Below the pieces are notes generated by a model. The model did not search any database and was not told where the DNA came from. It was given only the letters and a program-made list of their open reading frames with translations. The position numbers were made by a program, and so were the translations under genes. A DNA stretch of 64,000 bases, taken from positions 310,001 through 374,000 of the forward strand of contig NW_026252092.1 in the NCBI RefSeq assembly GCF_025399195.1, given 5' to 3'. Shown here in pieces: positions 21,501-34,300 of the stretch (within the stretch, counting starts at the first letter, position 1; each line of letters begins with the position of its first letter). The DNA is from Umbelopsis ramanniana AG (lineage: Eukaryota > Mucoromycota > Umbelopsidomycetes > Umbelopsidales > Umbelopsidaceae).

Positions 21501-22401
21501 GACGGCCTTCCTGGCGAATGCCCTATCTGCCGGCACGGCCCAATCTCGGAGGCAAACTTGCTAGAAGTAATCAAGAAGCGAAAGTCCAATATTTCGGATG
21601 CAGTTGGAATGGCTGCAAGCGATAAAAAGAAAGAAACAGTAACATTCAATATAAGAAGATCTGACGGGTTCAAGACTTCCAGCAAACTGGATGCTCTTCT
21701 TAGACATTTAAGGCAAACCTTGGGTGAAAAGACTTCTACCGGAGAGCCTATAAAATCCGTCGTCTTTTCGCAATTTACGACGTTTCTCGATTTGATCGAA
21801 GTAGCTTTGACTATAGAGGGCATCCCATTTACCCGCCTTGATGGCACGCAATCACAATTACAGCGAGAAAAGGCTTTGAAGGAGTTTCGAGAGGGTGATA
21901 TTACAGTCATGCTGATCAGCTTGAGAGCTGGTGGAGTTGGATTGAATTTGACTTGTGCTTCCAAAGTTTACATGATGGTAATTATTTGTCCTCTAAAGGC
22001 TTTATTGTAGTTTGCATACCCAACTAAACAAACAATATCAACAGGACCCATGGTGGAACTTTGCTACGGAAGCCCAGGCGATCGACCGTGTACATAGACT
22101 AGGGCAAAAGCAAGAAGTAAGTGTGAAACTACAACATTTATAAAATTTGCTTTTCAAGTTTTTTAATGAATTGTAACAGGTCACTGTGAAGCGTTTTATC
22201 ATGCGTTCAACCGTGGAGGAGAAGATTCTGGCAATCCAGGAACGAAAAAGTGTAAGTGTACTGAGATGAGCACCTCGGAAGATGACCACACTTTACTAAC
22301 CGACATTTCGTTAGGTGCTTGCAAATGGATTATACTCCGGCAAGGATGAAAAGCGCACATTAGACGACCTTCACATTTTGTTTGGTGATAAACCTGTTTA
22401 A
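18560..22401 (+). CDS. RAD5: RAD5/HLTF-type DNA translocase and ubiquitin ligase
   Basis: Post-replication repair protein that polyubiquitinates PCNA and remodels stalled forks. Exons: 18560-18899, 18961-19718, 19789-20008, 20078-20648, 20723-21104, 21168-21419, 21489-21977, 22045-22116, 22180-22251, 22315-22401 (1080 aa). A UBA-like patch near residues 50-75 is followed by a HIRAN domain ([16 protein letters not shown]...CYFTPKAF). SNF2 motifs include [40 protein letters not shown] and [29 protein letters not shown]...CPICR, sits between the helicase lobes as in all Rad5 proteins. The chosen start gives EPKKRRFF near the N-terminus, like yeast Rad5; an in-frame ATG at 18479 would add 27 residues. 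Confidence 0.96.
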
Positions 22402-22507
22402 AGTAAAGAATACCATAATAAAAGTCGAGAATTTGTCCCTGTCATTTCAATTTTATTCAACGGCCCCCTTTCAACGTGCCTGTGCAACCTGCCCTTTCTT
22501 TTGCAAA

Positions 22508-25500
22508 ATGTCGAGATTACCAAAAGGTCCATCTCCTAACTCTCGTTTAGCAAATCCATACGGCACCCTTCCAAGAAGCTCGAATGCCGATAGGTATTCT
22601 GAACAGACGGCACCGCCGTCTCTTACTCGAAGAGCAACCAATGTTTCTCGTGTTTCAGATCCAACTAGCGTTCAGCCAAGAACATCAAAGTCAACTACGT
22701 TGCGGCGAGGCACCACCACCACTCGTACCTCAATAGCTTCACTGGATGAGATGTTCCAAGAATCTAACCGGTATTCAACCGCCTCATCACTTTCTGGTAG
22801 AACGACACCACAGAGATCTTCAATCGCGTCTTCTGCAACCACCATTTCTCCAAAGCCTTCGAAATCCACCAAAGCTCTGAACCGTGTATCTTCTGTAAGC
22901 AGTGGTCGTCGACCAGTAGCAGCAGAGAAGGTAGCTACTTCACAAGGTGACGGCCAGCTACGCATCGGACAACGAGTCGCTATGCACTCTCTAGGGCTTT
23001 GTGGTACATTGCGCTTCCTGGGACCAACTGAGTTCAAGTCTGGTATATGGGCAGGCGTTGAATTAGATATAGTTGGTACAGGAAAAAACGATGGAAGCGT
23101 CAGTGGGTAAGTGCATGAATATGAAATGTCTTGATATATTTCAATGGCCTTATTTCAACTAACGAAATGGTTGCATGATTTAGCATTGACTATTTTACAT
23201 GCCCGCCGCAGACCGGTCTTTTTCTACTTTCAACAAAAGTAACACCGTTGTCGGAACCAGATACCGACTCAGTTAGATCAGATTCGCCTTCTAATAGATC
23301 CCTGGATAATGGACGGCAACGCTCAGCATCTTCGGCCAGTAACACCAGTGATCGTCCTCCTATACGCACAGCATCCGCTCATAATGCGGCTCTAGCAGCT
23401 GCACGGATATCAAGTGGCTCAAGAGCATCAAAATACTTGGGCATGACGGCAAATCAACTTACCCAAGGACGTACAAATACGAACATGATCAATAGGACTA
23501 AAAAGAGCGTCACACCTCTCACACGATCGTCCACAAATGCCAGTAGAACTACTACGCCTATTTCCCGAAAATCTCATGTACCACCGGGTAGTGCAGCACG
23601 TCGGATATCAACAGCTTCGGCCACTTCATCAGCTATAGCATCTCCCACTCCACCGCCACAGAGTCCTGATATCAGTAGACACTCATATGTATCATCTACA
23701 GATGGCGGCGAAGATGAAGCATTGCACAACCGCCTACATCGACTTCTGGGCGACGCCATATCTCAAGCTCCCGATGAAAATGTAATGCGACTACAACAAT
23801 TACAACTGCGAGTTGAAGTTTTGGAGGCGGAAAATAAATTTTTGAAGCTGGAGAATGCTCAAAATAAGTCGGCTGAGCAAATCTTGGAGAAATCGTTGCT
23901 TTTACATAAACAAAACGGTGATACAGAAGATGTCACGTTTACCCTGGAAGGTCATCAAGCGATTGTCGACCAATTGAAGTCTCAACTGGAAGAGAGTCAA
24001 CAGAAATGGGATACTGACAAAGCTCGATTGGAAGAGAGTAAACAGAAGCTGACAATGCAGACCGAGGAATTCAACCAAAAGCGCGACGAATGGACTGCGG
24101 AGCGTGAGAATGCCGAGAATCGAGCTCATGATATTGAACGAGAGAAGAGTCGTTTAGATTCGAAAATTATGGAGCTGGAAGAAAAGTTAGCGGTATCCGA
24201 AGCTAATGCTGCAGCAGCCATCGCACAGCAGGCAGCTCTCACCAGATCTAAAGAGACTGACACGGATGAGGGGCTTTCTGAAGAGATGTATGACCAACGG
24301 CGACGACTGGAAGCCGAAATGGAGGAAGTTCACGACAAAATGGCTAATTTGACAGAGGCAATGCGTGCTAAGGACATGTTCTTGCACAACATGTCTGAAC
24401 AAGTAGAGTCCTATCGCAACATGTGTGAAGAAAAGGAGCGAGAGATTCGTCGCATCAAGAGTGATTTTGAACGAGAGAAGCGTGACAAAGACCGTCTTCT
24501 GGAAGAGATCTCTGAGCTCGAAACCCGCCTTCGGGAACTTGACGATGCTGGCGAAAGCAAGATGCAGCTGGAAAAGAAGAACAGAGAATTGGAAGAAACC
24601 AAGCGTCGATTTGAAAGAGAGAAGCGCGAACTATCGGAACAACTCGAACGAAGTATGACGGATAAGATTGAAACCGAAGAAGACCATCAAAGTTCCTTGC
24701 GAAGATTGGAACAGACTGTGGAGGATTTAAAGAAAGCGGGATTCGAAAGTATCGAGCTATACGAAAGTTCTGTCGAAATTCACAAAATTGAAATGGAGAA
24801 GATGAATGCTGTGCTTGCTGAGGAAAGGCGCAGAAACAAGATGATGGATGTCGAGCGAGACGAACTGCGAACTGCTGGTCTGGACGCAATTGAAGCTTAC
24901 GAATCTACCATACACGAGTTAAAGGCACAGCATTCAGATGAGATTGAACACCAGGAAGACCAAATCAAACAGTTGCAGGAGGAAGTCACCGATCTTCGAA
25001 AACAGATAGACCAACTTGTTAATGCTAGTCAAGGCGGCAAGGATGAAGAAGTCGAAAAGATCAAACTTGTATGGGACTCTGAGCGAAAGCGATTAGAGGA
25101 ACACATTAACAGCGCCAAGCAGAGCTTGACTGATCAGCAACAGCAGCAGCAGCTCTTACGACAGGAAAACGAGAAATTGACAGAAAATTTAAAGCAATTC
25201 GAAAAACTGAGTGCTGAGAAAAACAACTTGGAAACTCGTCTTCAAGATGCCGAACGAGATTACGAGGAGCTTAGTAAATTGCGAAACAAGTCATTAGAAG
25301 ACATGGGAGGCGCTTTTGAAGCACAAAAGAAAGCAGAGGCAGAATACAGAAACTTGCAAGATACTGTCACTAAACTTCATAGTGAATTAGAGCAGCAAAA
25401 GCAAGAATTAGTAATACTGCATCAATCCAAGGATCAAGCCGAACAAGCTACGAAGAGCGCAGACTCCTCGTCTGCTGCTATACAACAGCAGGAACAGCGC

Positions 25501-26641
25501 ATTGCTAATCTCCAGCAAGAAGTTGAAAAATTGGAAGCTCAGAATCAGATGGTAGTAAAGCAGAAGGAGCAGCTGGCACTAACTGTCGAACAACTTGAAA
25601 AATTCAAAGCTGCTCAACTTTCGACGAGTAAATCAACAACTACTAGTAAGGACGATCAACGACATATCAAGGAGTTGGTGAACAAAGCAGAGAAATACGA
25701 AGAAGAAATTGCTTCACTAAAGCACACAGCAACAGGCGCAAAGAAGGAAGCGGAGGCGCTCAGCGACGAGAACAAAAAGCTCAACGTTGAATACGAAAAG
25801 CTTTTGGAGGCACATAAGAGTGTGGAGAACGAGTGCTTAAAGCTCATGGATGAAGTGGAGCGATTGCACTCCGAAGGGCTAATGGGTCTTGATGACAATG
25901 ACACTCAAGGTCAAGAAACTGCAAACATCAATGCCATGTCTGACTCCTCACCGGACAACGCAAAGTTGATTCTTCTCCAAAAGCAATATGCCGAAAAGCA
26001 AACGCAACTCGACCGCATTAATGTTCAGCATGCCGCACAAATCCGCGAGATACAACAGAGCCTGAGTGATTTAGAACGCACTAAACAACGAGAAATTCAT
26101 GCACTCAACAAAGACATTGCGGAGCTAGAGTCTTTGATTGAAAGTAAGATTTTCAAGGAGGCTGATCTTGAAGAAGCCGTTGAATCAGAGCGAAAGACTG
26201 TAAAACGATTGCGGGATGAAATATCAGATCTTAAAATTCAAATCAAAGATTCCAGTGCCAGGAGTAACGGGAAGTCTTATGAACGCAAGGCTTCCATCAC
26301 GAACAGTTCCTCAGTAAAAGCACCATCCATGCCCATTCCAGCAACTGCCAAGAAGACGAATGACGCACTCTATTGTGAAATCTGTGAACAGCATGGCCAT
26401 GATATTATTAGCTGTACAGCTTTGCTGAGCGAGGCTGATTTTGCTGCGGAGACAAAGAGAGTAAACACAAGTAGTAATGCAGACAGTGATCGACCGGTAC
26501 GTAGTCATATCCATAGTGTGCTCACCTAAAGACGAATTCTTAATACTTATACTTCACACTCTTCAATAGTACTGCGAGAACTGTGAGGAATATGGTCTTC
26601 ACGCTACGGACAACTGCCCTAATGGAGATGAGACCTTTTAA
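22508..26641 (+). CDS. CLIP-170-type microtubule plus-end tracking protein
   Basis: Large (1327 aa) CAP-Gly protein that should bind growing microtubule ends. Exons: 22508-23106, 23184-26496, 26570-26641. The Ser/Thr/Arg-rich N-terminus (1-150) is a typical microtubule-binding spacer. The CAP-Gly domain (about 155-225) includes the GKNDGSVSGIDYF motif across intron 1. Next comes a Ser-rich linker, then about 800 residues of heptad coiled coil. The end has two zinc knuckles (YCEICEQHGHDIISC and YCENCEEYGLHATDNC) and the terminal residues DETF, an EEY/F-like tail. Yeast Bik1 and Tip1 are far shorter. The last 23 codons, holding the second knuckle and tail, are a separate exon. Confidence 0.93.
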
Positions 26642-26954
26642 ATACCTTCATATATCATACCCTATAGGAATGTTCTGATAATTATTATTGTATACCCCTG
26701 CGTGTGTTATAAAATGAAACTGAAATATCATTGTATGTCAAAACCAGACCTCTGTATGGCGGAAATCATTGTGCATACCCGGCAACGATATTTTTCTTCT
26801 CGTTTCGCACCGGCAACCATTGCATCGATGTGTTCATGATTGTTTCTAACAAACTTCTATTATTTTAATTTTGGGTTAGTGTGGCATATGCAAAAAATGG
26901 TGTGAACTGAGCTTTACAAAAAAAAATACAGCAAAGAAATGATTGAAAGTGGAT
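26642..26954. other. convergent spacer CLIP-170 / NOP14
   Basis: About 310 bp between two converging 3' ends. It is AT-rich with poly(A)-like tracts; nothing else is seen. Confidence 0.5.
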
Positions 26955-29900
26955 TTAGAATTTTCCTTGTTCCTTCCTCTTCTGGAACTCAAGTTCGTTC
27001 TTTTCAGCTTGATCAGCTTCCAATACCGTCATGACACCAGTAAGCATCTTCTGGTATCGGGCATCCTTCTCCTTGATTGTCTTGAGCTTCTCACGAGCCA
27101 TGAACATATTGTCCTTGCGAAGTTCACGAATAGCGCCCTTCCTTTCCTTGGCAGTTTGTGCCTTGAGCTTGTTGAATTGGGCACGTTCTTGATCAGGATC
27201 GTAATGACGATCCATAGAGTAGCCTTCCTCAAACTTGGGCACATATTGGGCAATTGGTACAGGGCGATGGTATTGCATGCGAAGCGGTGTCTTGGTACGC
27301 TTCTCGGTTCCAAATTTGACTTGTCGTTTGAGTCGATCGTAAACATTGATGAGGTTTGTCTGAGTAAGAGGCATAATAATTAGAAAAATTGCAACTTTAA
27401 GGCAGTGGTTATCAAAGAGTTATAACCGATTGCATACCTTCACATCCTCATTCCAGTTATCAACAGATTTCATGGCTTCAAGAACATTCAGGCATGGTTC
27501 GAATGTTTCAACGAAAGCAGCAGTTGAACTGTACAATTGCATGTATGCTTCTAAAACCTTGGATAGGGCGACCACCAAAGAAATTCGTACCTGTTCAGCG
27601 TTGACACTGTCACGACCGAGTTTGTCTGTCAATAACGCTGATGCACTCAGTGGTTGAGGTGATGCGCTGCTCGTTTCCTTAATGTGAAGTTTTTGGTTTC
27701 GAGCATATTCAGGAAGCGGGAAGGCGACAGTTATCTTCGATTGCGTTGTTACTGGTGCGAGTAAGTATAAGGATAGGTTGATGAAGTTCAAGACCTCGGG
27801 TATGAAGCGCTTAGACAATATTTGATACTGTGGTAAAATGAAATTGTGAGCAAAAAAGTTTTTTTTTTTTTTTTAAAAAAATGAGGCCAATGTGTACCAC
27901 TTACATCATGCAACAATTGGATCAAGAATAGACCGCGACCGATATCGACTTCGGATCGTATCTCTGCCTGAGCCAAAATTTCAGTCATATATAGCATTGC
28001 AGGTGTAGCAACTGGGTGACTGAAATCCGAAGTAGGGAAAATATGGCCAAGTGTACGGAGAGTGACTAAAGTCTTGATGTCTGGGAACTGAGATGTAACA
28101 GATAGTTGCTCCTTATAAGAGTTCTGAGCATTTGTGAGTCGTTCAATAAAGACGGAAGCAGCATGTTGAGGTATTTGTTGTGCCAAATTAAACAATTGCT
28201 GATCAAGACGGCTAATGACCTTAACAGGCATTGGAGACTCAGTTGCGGCAAGATGAGCGATATGATCGACAATCACAGCAAAGAATTTCTAGTAATGCAA
28301 TCCATTAGTGAAAATGTGAGTAAAAGCAGTTGCAAAGTCGAGATAGGTACCTCAATTTTTTGCCGATTTTCAGCAGCAACCTTTATATTATGCATAACGC
28401 AGATACGATGAACAACAGTAGGAGTGTCCTCCAGACGAATGTCTTCGAGAATCTCTAAGAATTCAACGTGATCGGAAGGACATTCGAACGTATAGGGAAT
28501 TTCATAGCTATCGGAAGTGGTCTTCTTCTTTGGTGCTGCTGCTTTCGTCTTCTTTCCGTTCTGCTTGACAATTTTACCATTTGATCCAATTTCGTTCATT
28601 TCATCTTCGCCAAATTCCATTTCGTCTGAGCTCTCAAGGTCAGCGATGTCGCTATCTTCATCAGCGCTACCTTCGTCTTCATCATTCTCGCTTTCTTCCT
28701 CTTCGGATTCACTTTCGCCTTGTTCTTCAGATTCGTCTTCGTCAACACCATTTGCATTCATTATATCTTCAAGTGTAAGACCATGACCAAGTTCAAGGCC
28801 TTCTTGATCTTCAAAATCGTCGTCCAGATCATCAGCCTGTGGCGCTCTCTTTCGCTTCTTGTTGGCGGGGCCCTTTGCTGAACGGCGACCTGATTCAGGA
28901 GTATTCTCATCTTCACTGTCTAGGCCATCCATACGGCGTTTTCTTGCTTTTTCTGCCTTTTCCAACTTCTCTTTCTCTTCAACAGCAATCTCTTCTTCAG
29001 TTTTTGTTCGGTCAGATGGCCTTGCTCGCTGATCGAATGCAAGCTCTCGCACAAACTTGTCATAATCTTCATATTCATCTTCTTCCACAGTGGGAGCCGA
29101 TGCCTTTTGAGCAGCTTCATCCAACTCTTTATCTTTTCTCTCGTCTTCCACTCTACCGTAAACTGAGTTTTGTGAAGGTAGTGGTCGTCGTGCTGTTGGT
29201 TTGGCCATGTCGAGCAATCCCCGAAGATCTTCGAATTCGTCGTCCAAGTCTTTGCGTACATCATCGTTTTCATCCTTCTCCTTTTGCCTTTCAAGCTGGA
29301 GAAAAAAATTAGAAAAGCTTGATAAAAGACATATAAGTATAATGGGCAGATTCGACATACCTTGTGAAGTTTGCTCTTGGCAATGACTTCTCGCATAACT
29401 TCTGCTTTCGATTTTGGTCGGTCAAAGTGCTTCATATCTTCTTCCTCTTCACCGAAACCACCGAAATGGGAGCGTGAAACTGTGTTAGGGTCAATGACAC
29501 CGCGGTCTTCAGAATCACTGAGCTCTAGATCTGCTTCGTCGAAATCATCGATATTAGCCAAAGATTGTCCATAATGAGTCAAGTTTTCTTCATCATCATC
29601 CAAGTTAAAAAGCGAGGTCGATCGTGTTTGTTTCTATTCAATATATGTGTCAGTACTAGTAAGGGACATGTCAGAACGACAGAAAGTTAGCTAACCTGCT
29701 TTTCCTTTGTAAATCTTTCCAACATCTTTTCTTCAGGTGTCAAATTAGGGTTCTCTTCTCCAAATCGCTTATCCACAATTCCTCCAGCCTTTCCCTTGTT
29801 CTTCATCTCTTTAAGAAGAGTTTTCTTTCGCTGTAATCGCCAATGACCTGATTAGTATATTGTGTTAGGAGAGTATACTAATCTAAAAGTACTTACGTTG

Positions 29901-30205
29901 TCTTCACCAACTTGTTTCGTCAGCGCTGGCTTTCCGACAGCACCCTTGACTTTACGGCCGAGAACTTCAAACTTTGTGTTTGTAACCTTCATTTCAAATG
30001 GATTCATTTCTCCCTTGATCAGATTCAGCTTTTCGGCTCGGTCATGCTTGCCAACTTCGCTTGGATTTCCTCTCTTCTTGTCTTTCTTCGATAAGCTGGC
30101 TCTAGAGGTTTGGCCAATGATACCGGCAGTCTTCAAAGAGTTCTTCAGTCGCTTTAAGGCTGAACCACCCTTTTCGCGGTTAGGGTTTGCGCCAGCTGCT
30201 ACCAT
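26955..30205 (-). CDS. NOP14: nucleolar protein NOP14 (40S ribosome biogenesis)
   Basis: Component of the small-subunit processome needed for 18S rRNA maturation. Exons: 30205-29897, 29830-29696, 29633-29361, 29295-28351, 28288-27905, 27827-27438, 27359-26955, all phase 0 (946 aa). It begins with a basic block ([31 protein letters not shown]), then [17 protein letters not shown] and [18 protein letters not shown], all NOP14 hallmarks. A long acidic stretch ([16 protein letters not shown]) follows. The C-terminal half has [48 protein letters not shown] and a basic end with [20 protein letters not shown] and ARYQKML. Length is close to human and yeast NOP14. Confidence 0.96.
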
Positions 30206-30375
30206 TTTGAAATCTTTGTTACAGTAGATCTGGACAAAAAAAAAAAATCGCCAGCAAAAAATGTTCAAGGCAAGAAAAATGTGACGGTTAATATTGCACG
30301 TGATATTGAAGCTCAAACAAGATGGACCAGAGGACAGCGGCATTGAAAGCACTGCACAGCTTAAACTAATAAGCA
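30206..30375. promoter_or_regulatory. 170-bp bidirectional promoter NOP14 / SAM50
   Basis: Only 170 bp separate the NOP14 and SAM50 start codons, which face away from each other. Both promoters and both leaders must fit here. A poly(A) tract (30235-30247) close to the NOP14 side could exclude nucleosomes. Confidence 0.7.
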
Positions 30376-32207
30376 ATGGAAGACGACAAGGAACGCGCCT
30401 CTGCCAGTGCGCCTCCGCCACCGTCATATGAAGAGGCTGCCTTCCGCATGTTCGGACTGGTAGGTGATAATTGTCCACTCTTTTGTAATCGATAGTGTCC
30501 TAACATCTCAACTGCAGCTGAATGCAACAGCGTCACAGCCTGGCCATGTGCACTCATTGCGTGTGCTCGGAACAGAACGCACCCGTGATTCCTTTTTGAA
30601 GCTAGCTACATCCAATACCTTTACCGGAATGACGATTGCTGACATTATTAACGATGTGCAACATACTGCTGACAGACTTCAGCGGTTGGACATATTCGAC
30701 AGTGTCAATGTCATCCTAGATACTTCTAGGGACCCTTTTGCTGCCAAAGATGCCTTTGATGTTATTTTTAGTGTCAAAGAAAAGAGTCGCTTCTTTTTGA
30801 AGACTGGTACCGAGATCGGAAATGGTGAAGGCAATATGGTAAGTTCAAGCAGTCGTTGAAATTCGTCATGTCGATTACTTTGGTGTTGACCCCATTTGAT
30901 ATGCAGAATGGATCTGTAGTGATTCGCAACGTCTTTGGTGGCGCTGAAATGCTAGAAACATCAGCTTCCTTTGGAACTCGAAACAGCTCTGCCTTCCAAT
31001 TCAGTTTGAGTCGACCAGTCAATGCTTCTCCCGACGCAAGAATTGATGTCAATGCTCATAGCGTTGTGCGTAACAACATGATGTTCAGCTCTCACGAAGA
31101 ACTTGTCAGAGGCATTGGAGCACGCTTTAAGGTATGATAATTGTGGTCTCCCCATTGTCTTCCACACTTTTTGAATAGAGCACATCTGTCTGACACGTTA
31201 CATCAGGGCTTGTCTAATTGGGGATTCCATGAAATTTCCTACGATCTCTCTTGGAGAACTATTGATAGAATTGCTGAAAACGGGTCTTTGAGGTAAGATG
31301 TCTCTACGTCCAACGATGCGCATAGCGAGATATTAAAATAGTATATTATAGCATCCGCAATCAAGCAGGACACTCCTTAAAGTCATCTATATCTCACTCT
31401 TTTGTTCGCGACCGACGAGATGATATGTTGCTGCCAACAAAAGGATATTATCTCCGCTTTACCCAGGAATTGGCTGGTGTTGGCAAAATAGGTGATACCA
31501 AGTACCTTAAGCACGAAGTGGAAGCATCGATTGCTCGTCAGCATGGCGGTGGGGAAATATTAAGAGACGAAAACGGTCTAGCTAAAGCAATTGCTCCTGG
31601 AATTGTTCTTAGCCTTAACGTCCGAGGTGGTCTATTGGCAACACTTAATGACAAGGAGGCTAATATTTCAGATAAATTCATGCTTGGTGGACCGCTCAGT
31701 ATTCGCGGCTTCCGAACCTGTGGTGTTGGCCCGAGAGACAAAAGTATGTATATTAGGGATGGTCACTAGGGTGCTCGGAAAAGTGTAACTGATCATTTTT
31801 TCACAATGCAGAGGACAGTTTAGGTGGAGATGCTTATTGGGCCACAGGTGTTAGTTTGATCACTCCGTTACCAAAGCTTGCGGATAAACCGTTGCGTGGA
31901 CACGCTTTTGTTAATGCAGGCTCACTCATCCCTTGGAAAACTGGTAAGCTTATACGTCCACAATTTGCAGGGTTTTCTTTTTTTGGACACCATATCTGAT
32001 ATAGCTCAAATACAACAAACAGGAACAAGCACATCAGACACCATAAAGGCACTGACCGCGTCACCAAGTGTTGCAGTCGGCTTTGGCATCATATATCGAC
32101 ATAGTGTAGCGCGATTGGAGCTTAATTTCTGTATACCTCTGACAGTCGCTCGAGGTGACATGTTTAAACGTGGTTTCCAACTCGGCCTTGGTTTGAACTT
32201 TATGTAG
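30376..32207 (+). CDS. SAM50: SAM50/TOB55, mitochondrial outer-membrane beta-barrel assembly
   Basis: Omp85-family core of the SAM complex that inserts beta-barrel proteins into the mitochondrial outer membrane. Exons: 30376-30459, 30518-30838, 30907-31131, 31207-31292, 31352-31743, 31812-31943, 32023-32207 (474 aa). A POTRA-like region covers about residues 35-130 (LRVLGTERTRDSFL...NDVQHTADRLQRLDIFDSV). The remainder is barrel, with the loop motif SIRGF that marks the Omp85 family and the C-terminal beta-signal-like strand FKRGFQLGLGLNF. There is no cleavable presequence, as expected. Confidence 0.94.
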
Positions 32208-32469
32208 AATATATTGATGGCAATTAAAAATGAAATATAGCTATTGTAGAAGGCGAATTGCCACACAACTTTATATTTTTCTCCCTCTGAGCAGTAATTT
32301 GCTGCTATAATTTTGGTTGTTCTTGTCTCCGTAATGTGTAAAGGAGGGATGCCCCTATGCCCTTTCAGGGCTTTTGTATTTAAACAAGAGGTCACTTTTT
32401 TCTCTCTCTATTCCTACCCTCGTTTCGTTCCTTCTACATTACCCTCAAAAATACAAAATACACCTTTAT

Positions 32470-34300
32470 ATGCTCAATCTATGCAAATTACGTGGCATCA
32501 GATATCGTCACCACAATTACAAAATCGGCTATTCTGTAACGCTGCTATGTATAATCATGTTACTATTGTACAAATATCAACCGGCAATTATCACAAGTAC
32601 GGAGGAGCTATCAGAAGGTAGTAAACTATAAGATGATTCTTTGGAAAGTATGTTTGCTCGCACTAACGAAATGCATAACAGTGAACAAATTTACCGCAAC
32701 ATGGAGGAAATATGATTGTGCCAACACTCCTGTGCCAACTAGATACTTTGATAAGACCAATTTTTCTTTGAGGGGTCTCAACTCGACAGCAAGCTTGTGG
32801 CTAACGGCCGTCAGTAAGCGTAGTCCTATTCACGTTAAACCAGGACAGCCATTTTGCGTTCGAGTGGCGGTACCTCCAACCAATTTTGGTCAAAATCACG
32901 GAGCTCCCCTTCCCCCAGTCAAATTGAATGATAGTGATGAGGCAGATACTCTCGTCGTTTGGGCATACAGTGAGGTGACAGGGATTCGAAAGGTACTTGA
33001 TATGAAGCCATGGGCCGGGTATCGAAGGCATATGAATGACGGAGACATGGCAAAAACGAATTTCAGTCTACCAAGGGACACGTTTCGAATCTACGAAGCA
33101 GAGGTTCAATTGTATGACGCATCATATTACCAGTTTGACGGATTTGTGGAAAGACGCCTGGAGGGCTCAACCACACCATGGAGAATACAGAAATCACAAG
33201 ATATGGTACTTGTTGAAGGACTTCGCTTACCACACAAGTGGAGTCTCGAGTCAAGACTGAGTCTTCCTTTGTGCTATGGCTCAGATCACAACGGTCGATG
33301 GGTTGCCAAAGAGAAAATCGAATTTGGGCCAACAATGCGTCCGTTGAAGAAGAAGTCTGCCGTTTTCACCGTACAAAGAAACGACGATCAGGTTGCATGG
33401 GTACCCTATGAATGCAGGCACAAGGTTATGAAGTTACAAGCCATACGAACATGTTTACAACGGACTGCAAAAAAAGTTCATTGGTATATCGACAATGAAG
33501 ATAGAGGAGTCTACCTTAGAAAGTTTTGGAGCCATGGTCGATGGTGCAGTAGACAGGATGCTTGGAGGGAAAGGTGCTCATGTGCAGATCCTGCATATGA
33601 CTGGAAGAAGATGAAATCTGCCCATGGCCATCTGGACCTTCTGCTTGTTAATCATACCAAATTTTTGGATCTATCCATAGAACGCGAAAGCGTACTTCCT
33701 GGTGAAAGGGTCGACCACGCACCAGAATCACCTTATGCTGAGCAAGAAAGCCTCAACGACACCGCCACGATGGAAGAGATTGATCCCAAAATTACTGTTA
33801 TCAAGTTTGGAGGACTATCCAGAGCTATAAAACCTAGCAAATCCATGGCGGATCCCTTTGAATCTTCTTATCTTGACTATATTAACGACAAAGATCACTT
33901 CTGGAGCCCAGGATTGGTTATACTTGGCCTTCCGTTGCGTGACATTAGACTTTTGACTTTCAAGCAATTCGACGACCGACTTACTGAGCTTATCCAAAAC
34001 TTCAAGCACCGATATTCACTTGTGCCAATAATATACAGAAGCTTTCGATATTCATGTTGTGGTAAGGAGGGCTTAACTTCTGACCGCATAGAGAAGTATG
34101 AAATGCATACAAGGAAGCGACTTACAGAGGAGCTGGGGGCAGAAGTATGGGATATCTGGACTATGGAAAGGGACTGGTCCACAGCAGCTGACTATGCTCA
34201 AACCAAACAATGTCGAAATTCACATCCTTTAGCGCACGGATTGATAGAGGCTGAGAGCCATGTTCTTGTCAATGCCCTTTGTAACGAATTGAGCGGGTAG
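32470..34300 (+). CDS. type II membrane protein, NXPE / PC-esterase-like
   Basis: Function unknown; probably a Golgi/ER lumenal or surface protein. Exons: 32470-32617 and 32682-34300 (588 aa), joined in phase 1 with an ACTAAC branch site. A signal anchor lies at about residues 18-34 (YSVTLLCIIMLLLYKY). The lumenal part has a possible Ig-like region with N-glycosylation sequons and a C-terminal PC-esterase-like half: WVPYECRHKV...AIRTCLQR, then LVILGLPLRDIRLLTFKQFD and VWDIWTMERD...HPLAHGLIEAE..VLVNALCN. The order of blocks resembles NXPE proteins, but the usual GDS serine motif is replaced by HWYIDNED. Homology is inferred by eye and could be wrong. Confidence 0.55.

Noticed and set aside
24411-24889. 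Ser/Arg-rich antisense frames within CLIP-170
   Set aside because: Shadows of the Glu/Lys/Arg coiled-coil coding sequence.
23107-26529. CLIP-170 as two separate genes (CAP-Gly part and coiled-coil part)
   Set aside because: The 77-nt intron at 23107-23183 rejoins the CAP-Gly domain mid-motif (GSVSG to IDYFTC), so it is one gene.
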